Shown: positions 8,080-16,017, counted from the first letter of the stretch. The stretch is DNA of 17,752 nt from Methanomicrobia archaeon (GCA_016928455.1 JAFGKP010000136.1:1-17752), one strand, 5' to 3'. Numbers and translations: made by a program. The notes: generated from the letters alone by a model not told the origin.

Positions 8080-8090
8080 ATTTAAATAAA
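8080..8090 (+). promoter_or_regulatory. TATA box for the surface/ABC operon
   Basis: The sequence tatttaaataa is about 60 bp before the ATG at 8146, and a GAGGGG ribosome site sits at 8135-8140. It is the likely promoter for 8146-10736 and perhaps on to 13680. Confidence 0.55.
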
Positions 8091-8145
8091 GAAACATAAA
8101 AAGACATACAGATCAGATATTTTGTAAGAAGATAGAGGGGATGAG

Positions 8146-9510
8146 ATGAAGAAGATAACGGCGAGACGGAAAGGATTCGTGCGTTCGTCTCTGGTTCTGC
8201 TCGCGCTCGCAGCTGCTATTCTCGCGGGGACTGTCGCTGCAGTGCAGGGCGCGGAAGTACTGGGGGTAACGCGATACGCCCCCGCGGGGCCAGCCCCGAA
8301 TGCCGAGTTTGACGTGCGACTAACGATAAATGGCGAAGTACCGCTGATCGTTGGTGTTGTGGAGTCAATTCCAGAAGGGTTCCGCTTTGTGAGCACCGCC
8401 GGTGAGCACTATAAAGTCTCCGGGCAGGACGTTGCCTTTTCGGTCATCAACACGAGGGAGATCACCTACCGGGTGAAAGCGCCTTCTACAGGCGAGGGCA
8501 CCTTTACCGGAACGTGGGTGGATCTACTCAGCGAGCATGAGGGATCGATCGCGGATACCTTTGTGATCATTGGCGGGGGCGGTGGTTCAAGTGGTATAGC
8601 GGAAGGAACAGGAGTAACAGGAACAACCACACCGACTTCAGCCGCACCTACCGTGGTGACCAAAGCATCACGTACGATTCCTCTGCTCAACGCGGGAGAA
8701 GAGATAGCTATGGTCTTCGGTGATGTGGACGTTTCGCTCATCACACTCGAGGCAGATAGCACGTTGAGCGACGTTACGGTCGAGGTCGAACGAGTGGATA
8801 GGTCTGCAGGGGTACCAGAACCTTCAGGCGTCGCCTATGCGTATCTTAACATCGAGGTTAACCATGAGGAGACGGCGAACATAGAAGGGAGAATCGAGTG
8901 CAAAGTAGAGAAATCGTGGATCTCGGACAAAGCCATTGACGAGACCTCGTTCAGGTTCTATCGATATGAGGACACAGGGGGATGGCAAGCCCTCCCCACC
9001 GCGAAAAGCAGAGAAGATGCTGATTTTGTTTACTTCGAAGCAGAGACACCAGGATTCTCCCTTTTTGTTCTGACCGCGGAAAAAAAACCAGCAACACCCA
9101 CCGCTACGCCGATTTCAACATCATTGGTAATGCTCAATCCTATTGCGGATATCGCAGTTGGAGAGCCACTGATCGTAACGGGGACATCCGACCGAGAGGA
9201 TGCCTTCACCATCACGGTAACGGCTAAGGGACCGGTAGAACTTGCACCGCAAACCGTTCAGGTCGAGAACGGAAAATTCACCGCAACCTTTGATACAACC
9301 TCTGCAGCGGGAGGGATATACACGGTAACGGCCGATGACGGTGAAGGGCACAGGGACGAAGCCACCGCGACGATTGGCGCAGCATCTGCACCAACGCCGG
9401 CATCTGCGGTGCCTGGCTTTGGAGCACTGTTCACTGCAGTATCACTGCTCACCGCGGGTCTTTTCACGGTAAAGCTGAAAAAAAGAGTAAAAGGAGGTAC
9501 TGGAGAATGA
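8146..9510 (+). CDS. PGF-pre-PGF / PGF-CTERM surface protein
   Basis: A 454-aa exported protein and first gene of the transport operon. The signal peptide covers about 1-36. An N-terminal beta domain (38-143) ends in a Gly-rich break. Residues about 178-312 match the PGF-pre-PGF domain of archaeal surface proteins, with a Trp-rich core (RFYRYEDTGGWQALPT) and the terminal ETPGFSLFVL. A Thr/Pro linker leads to an Ig-like module (327-410) with DGEGH, paralogous to the last module of the minus-strand surface protein. The PGF-CTERM tail has PGF at 423-425, a hydrophobic helix and KLKKRVK, marking it for archaeosortase A. Its stop overlaps the next ATG by 4 bp, so translation is probably coupled to the substrate-binding protein. 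A role as a surface receptor or tether for the importer is inferred from the operon; the domains themselves do not define a ligand. Confidence 0.85.
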   Translation: MKKITARRKGFVRSSLVLLALAAAILAGTVAAVQGAEVLGVTRYAPAGPAPNAEFDVRLTINGEVPLIVGVVESIPEGFRFVSTAGEHYKVSGQDVAFSVINTREITYRVKAPSTGEGTFTGTWVDLLSEHEGSIADTFVIIGGGGGSSGIAEGTGVTGTTTPTSAAPTVVTKASRTIPLLNAGEEIAMVFGDVDVSLITLEADSTLSDVTVEVERVDRSAGVPEPSGVAYAYLNIEVNHEETANIEGRIECKVEKSWISDKAIDETSFRFYRYEDTGGWQALPTAKSREDADFVYFEAETPGFSLFVLTAEKKPATPTATPISTSLVMLNPIADIAVGEPLIVTGTSDREDAFTITVTAKGPVELAPQTVQVENGKFTATFDTTSAAGGIYTVTADDGEGHRDEATATIGAASAPTPASAVPGFGALFTAVSLLTAGLFTVKLKKRVKGGTGE

Positions 9511-10736
9511 AGAGGCGAATGATCTCGTTAGGGATCCTGATGGTGGTGCTTGGGTGTCTCGTTTCGATAACGGTTACGCACGCCGCAGCCGCAGGGATAC
9601 CGGGAGATGATGATGGCAATAACCTTCTAACAGAGTTTGAGCTTGCAGGTAACCTGCTCAACTATCTTCAGGGAGAAGGGGATCTTGAACTGACTGATTT
9701 ACGCGACGCAGCTCACGTCTTTGTTTACTGGAACGGTGCACCGAGAACGATTACCGACACCGCGGACAGAACAGTAGCGATATACCGGCCCGTCAGAACT
9801 ATCGTCGTCCTCAGTTCCGATAGTGCACGCGCGATACGGATATTGGGCGATGAAGAGAAAGTAATAGGGGTCAGTGATACGGTCCAGAAATTTCCCTTTT
9901 ACTTCCCTGTGATGTCCCAGCGGCCGGTCGTGGGCACGTGGAGGGAGGTCGATTGGGAAACGGTAGTAACTCTGGAGCCCGATATGGTCATCGCTCCGCC
10001 AACGGGCACGGTCAATGTGAATGTAGCAGCAGATAAGCTCAAAGGGTTTGATATAACCGTGGTCGGCTTCTATCTCTACATTACCGCGGACTATGACCAG
10101 GTCTTTGAGGAGCTGGAGGAGCTCGCTCTCTTCCTGGAGAAGGAAGACCGGGCGGAGGACTTCATTGCCTGGCATGACGATTACCTGGAACAGGTAGAGG
10201 AGTTCGTTGCGGACAGGGAACAGCCCAGGGTCTTTCTGACCTACACCTCAGGCGCGATCGGGAAGACCTCTGATATCAGTAGCTACGGGCCCGGCACCAC
10301 CCTCTACCAGGTCGCTGTGAAAGCCGGAGGACGGCCGATCACCGAGAACGCCACGACGGGCTATCCTAAAGTTAACGCGGAATGGGTATTGCAGGAGAAT
10401 CCGGATAAAATGGTCATGATCTGTGGCAATGTCTTCGGCTGGTGGGACACCACAACCGAGCCTGCAGACCTCCTTCAGCAGCTCCTGGCGGGTAAATCCT
10501 GGGGGACCCTGAATGCTACCGTAAACAACCAGATCTACGCTGTCCCGTGGTCTGTAACGAACGGGCTTGAGCATACCTATGGCATCGTGCTGCTTGCCAG
10601 GCTCTTCTATCCAGAACTCCCAATCGAGCCGGGGGACGTTTCACAGGAGTTCCTCGAGGAGTTCTTGCGCGTGGAATATCCCGAGGGGGAAGGGAAGGTA
10701 CTCGCATATTCAGACTCGACCGTCTTGAGGACCTAG
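9507..10736 (+). CDS. ABC importer substrate-binding protein (FecB/BtuF class) with N-terminal EF-hand
   Basis: A 409-aa extracytoplasmic protein that would capture a ligand and deliver it to the permease encoded at 11800. Residues 5-28 are a signal peptide; a Cys at 17 lies within it, so lipidation is uncertain. Residues 34-45 form a good EF-hand calcium loop (DDDGNNLLTEFE) followed by a helix, a half-dockerin-like module. Residues 80-380 are the class III periplasmic-binding fold: TDTADRTVAI opens it, VRTIVVL and TLEPDMVIAPP form the first lobe, a long helix (about 195-235) connects, and the second lobe includes AEWVLQENPDKMVMI. This family binds ferric siderophores, haem, cobalamin or other chelated metals. 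The ligand cannot be read from sequence. Coupled by overlap to the upstream PGF-CTERM gene. Confidence 0.88.
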   Translation: MKRRMISLGILMVVLGCLVSITVTHAAAAGIPGDDDGNNLLTEFELAGNLLNYLQGEGDLELTDLRDAAHVFVYWNGAPRTITDTADRTVAIYRPVRTIVVLSSDSARAIRILGDEEKVIGVSDTVQKFPFYFPVMSQRPVVGTWREVDWETVVTLEPDMVIAPPTGTVNVNVAADKLKGFDITVVGFYLYITADYDQVFEELEELALFLEKEDRAEDFIAWHDDYLEQVEEFVADREQPRVFLTYTSGAIGKTSDISSYGPGTTLYQVAVKAGGRPITENATTGYPKVNAEWVLQENPDKMVMICGNVFGWWDTTTEPADLLQQLLAGKSWGTLNATVNNQIYAVPWSVTNGLEHTYGIVLLARLFYPELPIEPGDVSQEFLEEFLRVEYPEGEGKVLAYSDSTVLRT

Positions 10737-10811
10737 GGGGACAACGGTAGAGCACGGCATAGGAGCACCCTATCGCCGCGTATCAATGAGTGATTGAGTG
10801 AGTGAACGGAT

Positions 10812-11798
10812 ATGAGCATGCAAGACTTCAGGGAGTGCAGATTGTGCGCATGGGATTGTGGCGTGAACAGGACCGAAGAGGTGGGGGTCTGTAAGGTCAA
10901 CCTGCCTGAGGTGGCATACACCTGCCTGGCGGAATCGCTCGAGAGCTTCTCGATCACGTTGCTGGGCTGCAATTTCCGCTGCCTCTACTGTAACGCATAT
11001 CGGCTCTCGCAGTATCCCGATACTAACTGGTTCTATCGCGGGTATGTGGATCCCGAAGCGCTGGCGCGTGAAGCGATCGAGAAATTGCAGGGAGCAGGCA
11101 TCGAGAAACTGGGCTTTACCGGTGGCGAGCCCACCATCCATCTGCCGTATATCGAAGCGGTGGTTGAGGCGGCGAAGAAGCTGATGCCCGCACTCCAGGT
11201 GAGCTTTACCACCAACGGCTTTGCCAGTGAAGCGAGCATGACGCGGATCGTTGACCTGTGTTCCTCTATAACGCTGGAAATAAATGCGTATCACGACGAT
11301 ACGCATCTGGCGTTGAGTGGTGCTCCGGTCGAGCCTGTCTTACGCAACGCTGCATACCTGATCAAACACCGTGACAAACTACGAGCGCTGAAAACCGTTG
11401 TGGTGCCGCAGATAAATGATGCGGAGATCGAAGAGATCGCGCAATTTATCGCCTCGATTGATCCATCCGTGCCCTATCACCTGATTGGATTCAGACCGAG
11501 TTTCATGCTCTATTACCATCCGGGACCATCGGCGAGCGAGCTGAAAGCGATCGCGAAGCGCTGTGAGCACCATCTGGAAACCGTTACATGGGGCGGTGCG
11601 TACCCGCGTGAGCCGGCATTTGCTGCCTCGGGCGCGGAACTCGCACGGCGATATGCCCGCAGTGCAGGGTGCATCAGAAGTGATCGGAACTGTGGATCAT
11701 GCAGCATGAACAGGGAGTGCCCCGCGGTCTTACGCGAGCCCTGGCTCTGCACGCCACATACCCATGGCAGGGGAACCGGTAACGAGGGGGACACATAA
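10812..11798 (+). CDS. Radical SAM protein, PflA/PflX-like
   Basis: A 328-aa cytoplasmic iron-sulfur enzyme. The radical SAM cluster motif is C53-x3-C57-x2-C60 (CNFRCLYC), with GGEP at 104-107 for SAM binding and TTNG at 133-136. Before it is a Cys-rich segment (C9, C12, C16, C27; CRLCAWDCGVNR), typical of the PflX-type group annotated as pyruvate formate-lyase activase-related. A second cluster of cysteines closes the protein (C287, C294, C297, C303, C313) and may bind another Fe-S centre. The real substrate of this group is not known to me and no glycyl-radical enzyme is nearby. It lies between the binding protein and the permease, with its stop one base before the permease start, so it is part of the importer operon. 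Upstream is a 75-nt gap with a gagt/gatt tandem run and no clear ribosome site; the ATG at 10818 is an alternative start. Confidence 0.88.
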   Translation: MSMQDFRECRLCAWDCGVNRTEEVGVCKVNLPEVAYTCLAESLESFSITLLGCNFRCLYCNAYRLSQYPDTNWFYRGYVDPEALAREAIEKLQGAGIEKLGFTGGEPTIHLPYIEAVVEAAKKLMPALQVSFTTNGFASEASMTRIVDLCSSITLEINAYHDDTHLALSGAPVEPVLRNAAYLIKHRDKLRALKTVVVPQINDAEIEEIAQFIASIDPSVPYHLIGFRPSFMLYYHPGPSASELKAIAKRCEHHLETVTWGGAYPREPAFAASGAELARRYARSAGCIRSDRNCGSCSMNRECPAVLREPWLCTPHTHGRGTGNEGDT

Positions 11799-11799
11799 G

Positions 11800-12879
11800 A
11801 TGACACGGAATCGGTCAGTATCGGAGAAGGTAACCACGAGTGATGAGATACGCACGTATTACAAGCGTTTCATAGCTCGAAAGCTCCTCTTCATGGCCCT
11901 CTTAATCATCTTGATCGGTTTGATCGCTGGCGTCGCGACCACGCTCGGCTCCTATCAGATCTCAGTCACCGAAGTGTATACCATCATCTGGCACGGACTC
12001 TTCCATGAGCCGGAGACGACCAAAGAGCTCGTCGTCTGGAACCTGCGGCTGCCCTCGATCGTTATGGGGATTCTGGCGGGTATTGGACTCGCTATCGCCG
12101 GAACCACGATGCAGAGTGTGGTCCGCAACCCGTTAGCCAGTCCTTACACACTGGGGATCGCCTCCGCAGCAGGCTTCGGCGCTGCGCTCGCTATCATTCT
12201 GGGCAGAGGCTTTGCCGCCGGGCAGTATCTGATCATCGCGAATGCCTTCATCTTCGCGGTTCTCTCTGCGTTCATCATTTACGGCCTCTCGCGCTACCGG
12301 GGAGCGACACCGGAGACGATGATCCTCGCGGGCATCGCGCTGATGTACCTCTTCTCCGCAATGACCGGGATTTTACAGTACTTCGGCGAGCAGACGGCGG
12401 TGGCGGAGGTGGTCTTCTGGATGTTCGGGAGCCTCGGCCGGGCCACATGGGATAAGTTGCTCTTCGTCTTCATCATCCTTGCTATCTGCATACCATTGCT
12501 CATGCTCAAATCCTGGGATTTGAATACCTTGAGTGCGGGCGATGAGAGCGCAAAGAGCCTGGGCGTCAATGTGGATCAGACGCGAGTACTGTGCTTTATT
12601 CTCGCTTCGATCATGACCGCCGGGGTGATTTGCTTCACCGGGACGATCGGCTTCATCGGACTGGTCGCGCCACATATGTGCCGGCTGGTGATCGGTGGGG
12701 ATAACCGCTATTTGATCCCTGCATCCGGTTTTTTGGGGGCCGTTATATTGCTCGCGGCTGATACGGTCGCGCGCAGAATCCTGGCACCAACCATTCTGCC
12801 CGTGGGGCTGCTCACGTCCTTTCTCGGCGTTCCGCTGTTTCTTTACTTAATATTGCGAAGAAAGAGGGAATATTGGTAG
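11800..12879 (+). CDS. ABC importer permease, FecCD/BtuC family
   Basis: A 359-aa polytopic membrane protein that would form the translocation channel as a dimer. The ATG at 11800 follows a strong G-rich ribosome site (about 11783-11790); an in-frame ATG at 11764 lies inside the preceding gene and is less likely. Hydrophobic segments are spaced as in the ten-helix FecCD fold. Family landmarks include WNLRLPSIVMGILAGIGLAI, AGTTMQSVVRNPLASPYTLGI, a GDESAKSLGV coupling loop to the ATPase and GFIGLVAPHMCRL. The charged cytoplasmic N-terminus of about 30 residues is longer than in BtuC. It overlaps nothing and is followed after 12 nt by the ATPase. Substrate is probably a chelated metal, corrinoid or haem, by family. 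Confidence 0.93.
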   Translation: MTRNRSVSEKVTTSDEIRTYYKRFIARKLLFMALLIILIGLIAGVATTLGSYQISVTEVYTIIWHGLFHEPETTKELVVWNLRLPSIVMGILAGIGLAIAGTTMQSVVRNPLASPYTLGIASAAGFGAALAIILGRGFAAGQYLIIANAFIFAVLSAFIIYGLSRYRGATPETMILAGIALMYLFSAMTGILQYFGEQTAVAEVVFWMFGSLGRATWDKLLFVFIILAICIPLLMLKSWDLNTLSAGDESAKSLGVNVDQTRVLCFILASIMTAGVICFTGTIGFIGLVAPHMCRLVIGGDNRYLIPASGFLGAVILLAADTVARRILAPTILPVGLLTSFLGVPLFLYLILRRKREYW

Positions 12880-12891
12880 GGAGAAAGAGCG

Positions 12892-13680
12892 ATGGTAACG
12901 CTGATAGTAAAGGACGTTGCGTTCGGCTATGCCAGTGCTCCGGTGCTCGCGGGTGTGAGCTTGGAAGTGGGCACAAAGGAGATAGTGGCTGTCCTTGGCC
13001 CCAACGGCGCGGGCAAATCCACGCTTCTGAAATGCATCGATCGGATACTCCATCCCCAGCACGGCAGCATCCTGCTCGACGGCGAGGAGATAAGCCAGAT
13101 GAGCCGGCTTGAACTCGCCAAAAAGATCGGATACATACCGCAGAGCCTCGCGCACGCCTTCTCGATTACCGTCTTTGATGCCGTGCTCATGGGAAGGCGA
13201 CCGCATATCAGCTGGCGCACGAGCGAGGAGGACACGGAAAAGGTCCTGGATACACTGAAAATGCTCCATATCGAGGATCTTGCCATGCGGGATATCAATG
13301 AGTTGAGCGGAGGCCAGATGCAGCAGGTCTTCATTGCTCGCGCGCTCGTGCAGGAACCGGACGTGCTCTTACTCGACGAGCCAACCTCTAATCTTGACAT
13401 TCGCCACCAGCTCGAGGTGATGCACACCATCAAGAGCATCGTGCGGAAGCATGAGATCTCCGCGATCATGGCGATCCACGATCTCAACCTGGCCGCGCGC
13501 TACGCCGACAAAATCGTGCTCATGAATGGCGGCGGAATCCTATCGGTCGGCAATCCCGCAACGGTCATCACACCGGAGAATATCCGGCTGGTATTTAAGG
13601 TGGACGCCGACGTGTATGAAAAGGAAGGTAAACTGCACGTCGTCCCGTTGCGGGCGATCGTGCGAGCAACGCAGGGGTGA
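12892..13680 (+). CDS. ABC importer ATPase, FecE/BtuD family
   Basis: A 262-aa nucleotide-binding subunit that powers the FecCD-type permease encoded just upstream. Walker A is GPNGAGKS (36-43), the Q-loop lies in IGYIPQ (79-84), the signature is LSGGQ (138-142), Walker B is DVLLLDEP (157-164), the D-loop is SNLD, and the switch histidine is H196 (IHDLN). All catalytic residues are present, so it should be active. The ATG at 12892 has a purine-rich upstream site. It is the last gene of the operon; 25 nt separates it from the convergent DUF4349 gene and I see no clear terminator between them. Confidence 0.95.
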   Translation: MVTLIVKDVAFGYASAPVLAGVSLEVGTKEIVAVLGPNGAGKSTLLKCIDRILHPQHGSILLDGEEISQMSRLELAKKIGYIPQSLAHAFSITVFDAVLMGRRPHISWRTSEEDTEKVLDTLKMLHIEDLAMRDINELSGGQMQQVFIARALVQEPDVLLLDEPTSNLDIRHQLEVMHTIKSIVRKHEISAIMAIHDLNLAARYADKIVLMNGGGILSVGNPATVITPENIRLVFKVDADVYEKEGKLHVVPLRAIVRATQG

Positions 13681-13705
13681 TCGGTATTGCCTTTTGCTGC
13701 TCGGA

Positions 13706-14575
13706 TCACGCACCTCCGCCGCTTTTTCTGCGTACCATGACCGATCTGATGAGCCAGCCCAGCCCGAGCAGGATGAGTATCGGTACTGCATACCCGACGG
13801 CGATTATCAGACCCCGTATCACTGCAACAAACCCGGCAAAGGCCGCACGAAGCGCGTCCCGTATACCCCAGCTCTGCGTTATCGGCTCCGGCTCGTATAA
13901 GGATACCGTAATGGTAGCCAGCTCGATGCGGTTCTCCAGATAGGTGATCCGGCCGGTCATCTGCTCGATCTCGCCCCGGACACGCTCAAGCTCACGTTCG
14001 ACCTCCAGGATCTCCTCCACGGTCTCGGCCAGCTCGAGGATCTCTCGTAGCCGCTGCTCCTGACGCTCCGAATTGTTCAGTCGCGCCTGCAGATCGATAT
14101 ACTCCTCAGTGACGTCCTCACCAGCGATGTGCTGCGAGCTTACCGTACCGAGTGTCTCCAGTTCCGTAATAACCGCAAGAAAACGATCGCTGGGCACTCT
14201 GATCGTTATCTCACCGCGCTTGCGATCCGTGTCAGTAACGTACGTGTATGAGTCGGAGATGAAACCGCCCGCTCGTGCGACGATCTGGCTGAGCGCATCA
14301 GAGCTCGTCTGGAAGTCCGCGACTTCGATGCTTAATGAAGCACGCTGGATGAGTTTCTGCTCCGCGGTCGAAGCAAGGGCGCTAGAGAAGGTTTCTGCTG
14401 CGCCTTTCCCGGCTGGCGCGGGTACCGGTGCAGAATCGTAGAGCCCACCCTCGCGTACGGGAGAGTAATAATCAGCCTGTTCCCCGAAATCAGATCCTGG
14501 ACTGAGCATAAAGCCGAGTGACGCTGAGAGTATGCAAAGCACGATGACCGAGACGATTACAGCACTTTTTCTCAT
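13706..14575 (-). CDS. DUF4349 membrane protein
   Basis: A 289-aa protein matching the DUF4349 family. The N-terminal hydrophobic segment (5-25) is a signal or anchor, followed by a Pro/Ala/Gly-rich stretch (about 36-60). The DUF4349 core (73-228) begins with LIQRASLSIEV, contains RAGGFISDSYTYVTD and GEITIRVPSDRF, and then a long coiled coil (about 160-215) ending in TYLENRIELATITVSL. A C-terminal transmembrane helix (about 255-277) ends in a basic tail (RSVMVRRK). The family occurs in bacteria and archaea as an envelope protein of unknown function, often near sigma or anti-sigma genes in bacteria. Here the divergent neighbour is a membrane-tethered regulator, suggesting a sensor-regulator relation. 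The function is not established. Confidence 0.85.
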   Translation of the reverse strand: MRKSAVIVSVIVLCILSASLGFMLSPGSDFGEQADYYSPVREGGLYDSAPVPAPAGKGAAETFSSALASTAEQKLIQRASLSIEVADFQTSSDALSQIVARAGGFISDSYTYVTDTDRKRGEITIRVPSDRFLAVITELETLGTVSSQHIAGEDVTEEYIDLQARLNNSERQEQRLREILELAETVEEILEVERELERVRGEIEQMTGRITYLENRIELATITVSLYEPEPITQSWGIRDALRAAFAGFVAVIRGLIIAVGYAVPILILLGLGWLIRSVMVRRKSGGGA

Positions 14576-14606
14576 CTTGATTACCTAGAGGACGGTTCGT
14601 TTCGCC

Positions 14607-14617
14607 GATTTAAAAGG
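14607..14617 (-). promoter_or_regulatory. TATA box for the DUF4349 gene
   Basis: On the minus strand this reads CCTTTTAAATC, centred about 37 bp before the ATG at 14575, predicting a short leader of about 10 nt. Confidence 0.5.
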
Positions 14618-14655
14618 TTTTTGTAAGCTACGAGCGAAATCGCAGCTATGAAAGG

Positions 14656-14664
14656 GTTTAAAAA
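14656..14664 (+). promoter_or_regulatory. TATA box for the membrane-tethered regulator
   Basis: The sequence gtttaaaaa lies 32-40 bp before the ATG at 14696. It shares TTTAAAA with the opposed box 40 bp away, so the two genes are read from one compact divergent promoter region. Confidence 0.5.
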
Positions 14665-14695
14665 GCGGTGAATGAAAGAAGGAAAGTGAGAAGAG

Positions 14696-15385
14696 ATGGT
14701 TCGTGACGCTGGTACCAACGAGGTTGAAACGGATGAGAACGCAGAACTCGATGAGGAGAAGCTGCTCATCCTGCCATTGAACGATAAGAGCTCGAAGCTC
14801 ATCTCTCAGGTCATATCGAACGATACCGCCCGGGATATCCTGGAGACCATCTCAGATGCGCCGCGGTCAACGACGGAAATTGCGGAGAAGCTGGGAATTC
14901 CGCTGACGACGGTGCAGTATAACCTGGAGAAGCTTGCGGAAGCGGGACTGGTTAAGGTCGCGCGGACGCGATACAGCAGGAAGATGAAACCGGTGAAGCT
15001 GTACGCACCGCAGCGGAAATACGTGGTCATCGCGCCCGGCAAGGCGGAGAGAAGCGACGTTATCGCGGCCTTGAAACGCTATTTGACCCTCATCGCGGTT
15101 GCGATCTTCGGCTCGCTGGCAATCGAGGGATTGATGATGCGGCTGGGTGCGGGCCCCGTCGAGGATATGGCTGTACGGTCCGTACCGGACGGGTACGGTG
15201 GCGGTGCGGAGACACCGTTGTATGCACCCGCACCAGCAGCAGTACCGGAGAAGGCAGTAGAAGCAGGAGCTGGATTTGATCTCTTCATGCATCCCGGGCT
15301 CTGGTTCTTCCTCGGCTGTCTCTTCGTACTCGCACTGGTGCTCCTCTTTGACTATCGCGCGCGAAGGAAGGCTAAAAGCGGCTGA
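14696..15385 (+). CDS. Membrane-tethered winged-helix (ArsR-like) transcriptional regulator
   Basis: A 229-aa protein. An acidic N-terminus precedes a winged helix-turn-helix (33-108): DTARDILETISDAPRSTTEI, then LGIPLTTVQYNLEKLAEAGLV as recognition helix, and a wing with RYSRKMKPVKLYAP. Two transmembrane helices follow (about 129-147 and 200-220), separated by an extracytoplasmic loop rich in Gly, Ala and Pro, and a basic cytoplasmic tail (RARRKAK). The expected topology is DNA-binding domain and tail inside, loop outside: a one-component membrane regulator. Metal-binding cysteines of classical ArsR are absent, so the signal is not obviously a metal. It is divergent from the DUF4349 gene across 120 bp with back-to-back TATA boxes, so that gene is a likely target, perhaps together with autoregulation. 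Target and signal are inferred. Confidence 0.87.
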   Translation: MVRDAGTNEVETDENAELDEEKLLILPLNDKSSKLISQVISNDTARDILETISDAPRSTTEIAEKLGIPLTTVQYNLEKLAEAGLVKVARTRYSRKMKPVKLYAPQRKYVVIAPGKAERSDVIAALKRYLTLIAVAIFGSLAIEGLMMRLGAGPVEDMAVRSVPDGYGGGAETPLYAPAPAAVPEKAVEAGAGFDLFMHPGLWFFLGCLFVLALVLLFDYRARRKAKSG

Positions 15386-15421
15386 ATGAATACCCGCCCT
15401 GCACCGCGCCACCTGAAAACA

Positions 15422-15967
15422 CTAGTTGGGATATCGTACTTCTACGGTCACGATCTCGCTTCTTGAGAGCTCTTCGCCGGTACTTACCAACCTGACATAT
15501 CCCTGTAGATCGAACGATCCGCGAAAGGGCAATTCACGGTTATTCGTCGCGGCAAAGGTATGCCGTGAGGTTCCTCCGGGGCCCAGATCGATCCCGACAT
15601 ACTGGGGGGGCGGCAAGCTCCAGTATTTGCCACCATCCTTGGTAATCACGTCCAGACCGACACAATAGTCCGCACCGGAGGTGATATTCTCGCCGGTATT
15701 CTTGACCGTGATATTGAGCGTTACCGATTCGCCGAGACCGATGGCGATGAATTTATCAGTGAGAATTGATGGCGTGGGCTCACTGATCTCGATATCAACG
15801 ATTTCCAGACCGGAGGTCATCTGCTCATGCTCGTTGTTCTGCGGGCTGCTCCACCAGAGCGTGTAGGCGAAGAGAGCGATAACCGCGATGAGCAGCACGA
15901 CACATACCGCTAAGATCTTCACCAGGGTTTGGGCTTCGGTAACGTCTGCCAGGGATTTATTCTTCAT
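15422..15967 (-). CDS. Membrane-anchored protein with an extracellular Ig-like fold
   Basis: A 181-aa protein I cannot name. A cytoplasmic stretch of about 15 residues precedes one transmembrane helix (16-38, ending in LWWSS). The exterior part (52-181) is beta-rich. GESVTLNITVKNTGENITSG at about 79-98 resembles CARDB or related Ig-like domains of archaeal surface proteins. The closing strand is IVTVEVRYPN. Two sequons occur in that segment. The start ATG at 15967 has a weak ribosome site, but a good TATA box lies upstream (16018-16029). It converges on the regulator gene with a 36-bp gap. Nothing indicates catalysis; a structural or ligand-binding envelope role is possible. Confidence 0.7.
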   Translation of the reverse strand: MKNKSLADVTEAQTLVKILAVCVVLLIAVIALFAYTLWWSSPQNNEHEQMTSGLEIVDIEISEPTPSILTDKFIAIGLGESVTLNITVKNTGENITSGADYCVGLDVITKDGGKYWSLPPPQYVGIDLGPGGTSRHTFAATNNRELPFRGSFDLQGYVRLVSTGEELSRSEIVTVEVRYPN

Positions 15968-16017
15968 GGCTGCTGTGCGGTGATTGCTCTGTACAATGAG
16001 AGTAGATCGACGCCCCT

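Noticed and set aside
10780..10805. Regulatory repeat before the radical SAM gene
   Set aside because: The gagtgattgagtgagtga run is a short imperfect tetranucleotide repeat without a TATA box or clear symmetry.
12927..13487. 186-aa minus-strand open frame
   Set aside because: It is antisense to the ABC ATPase, which has every catalytic motif.
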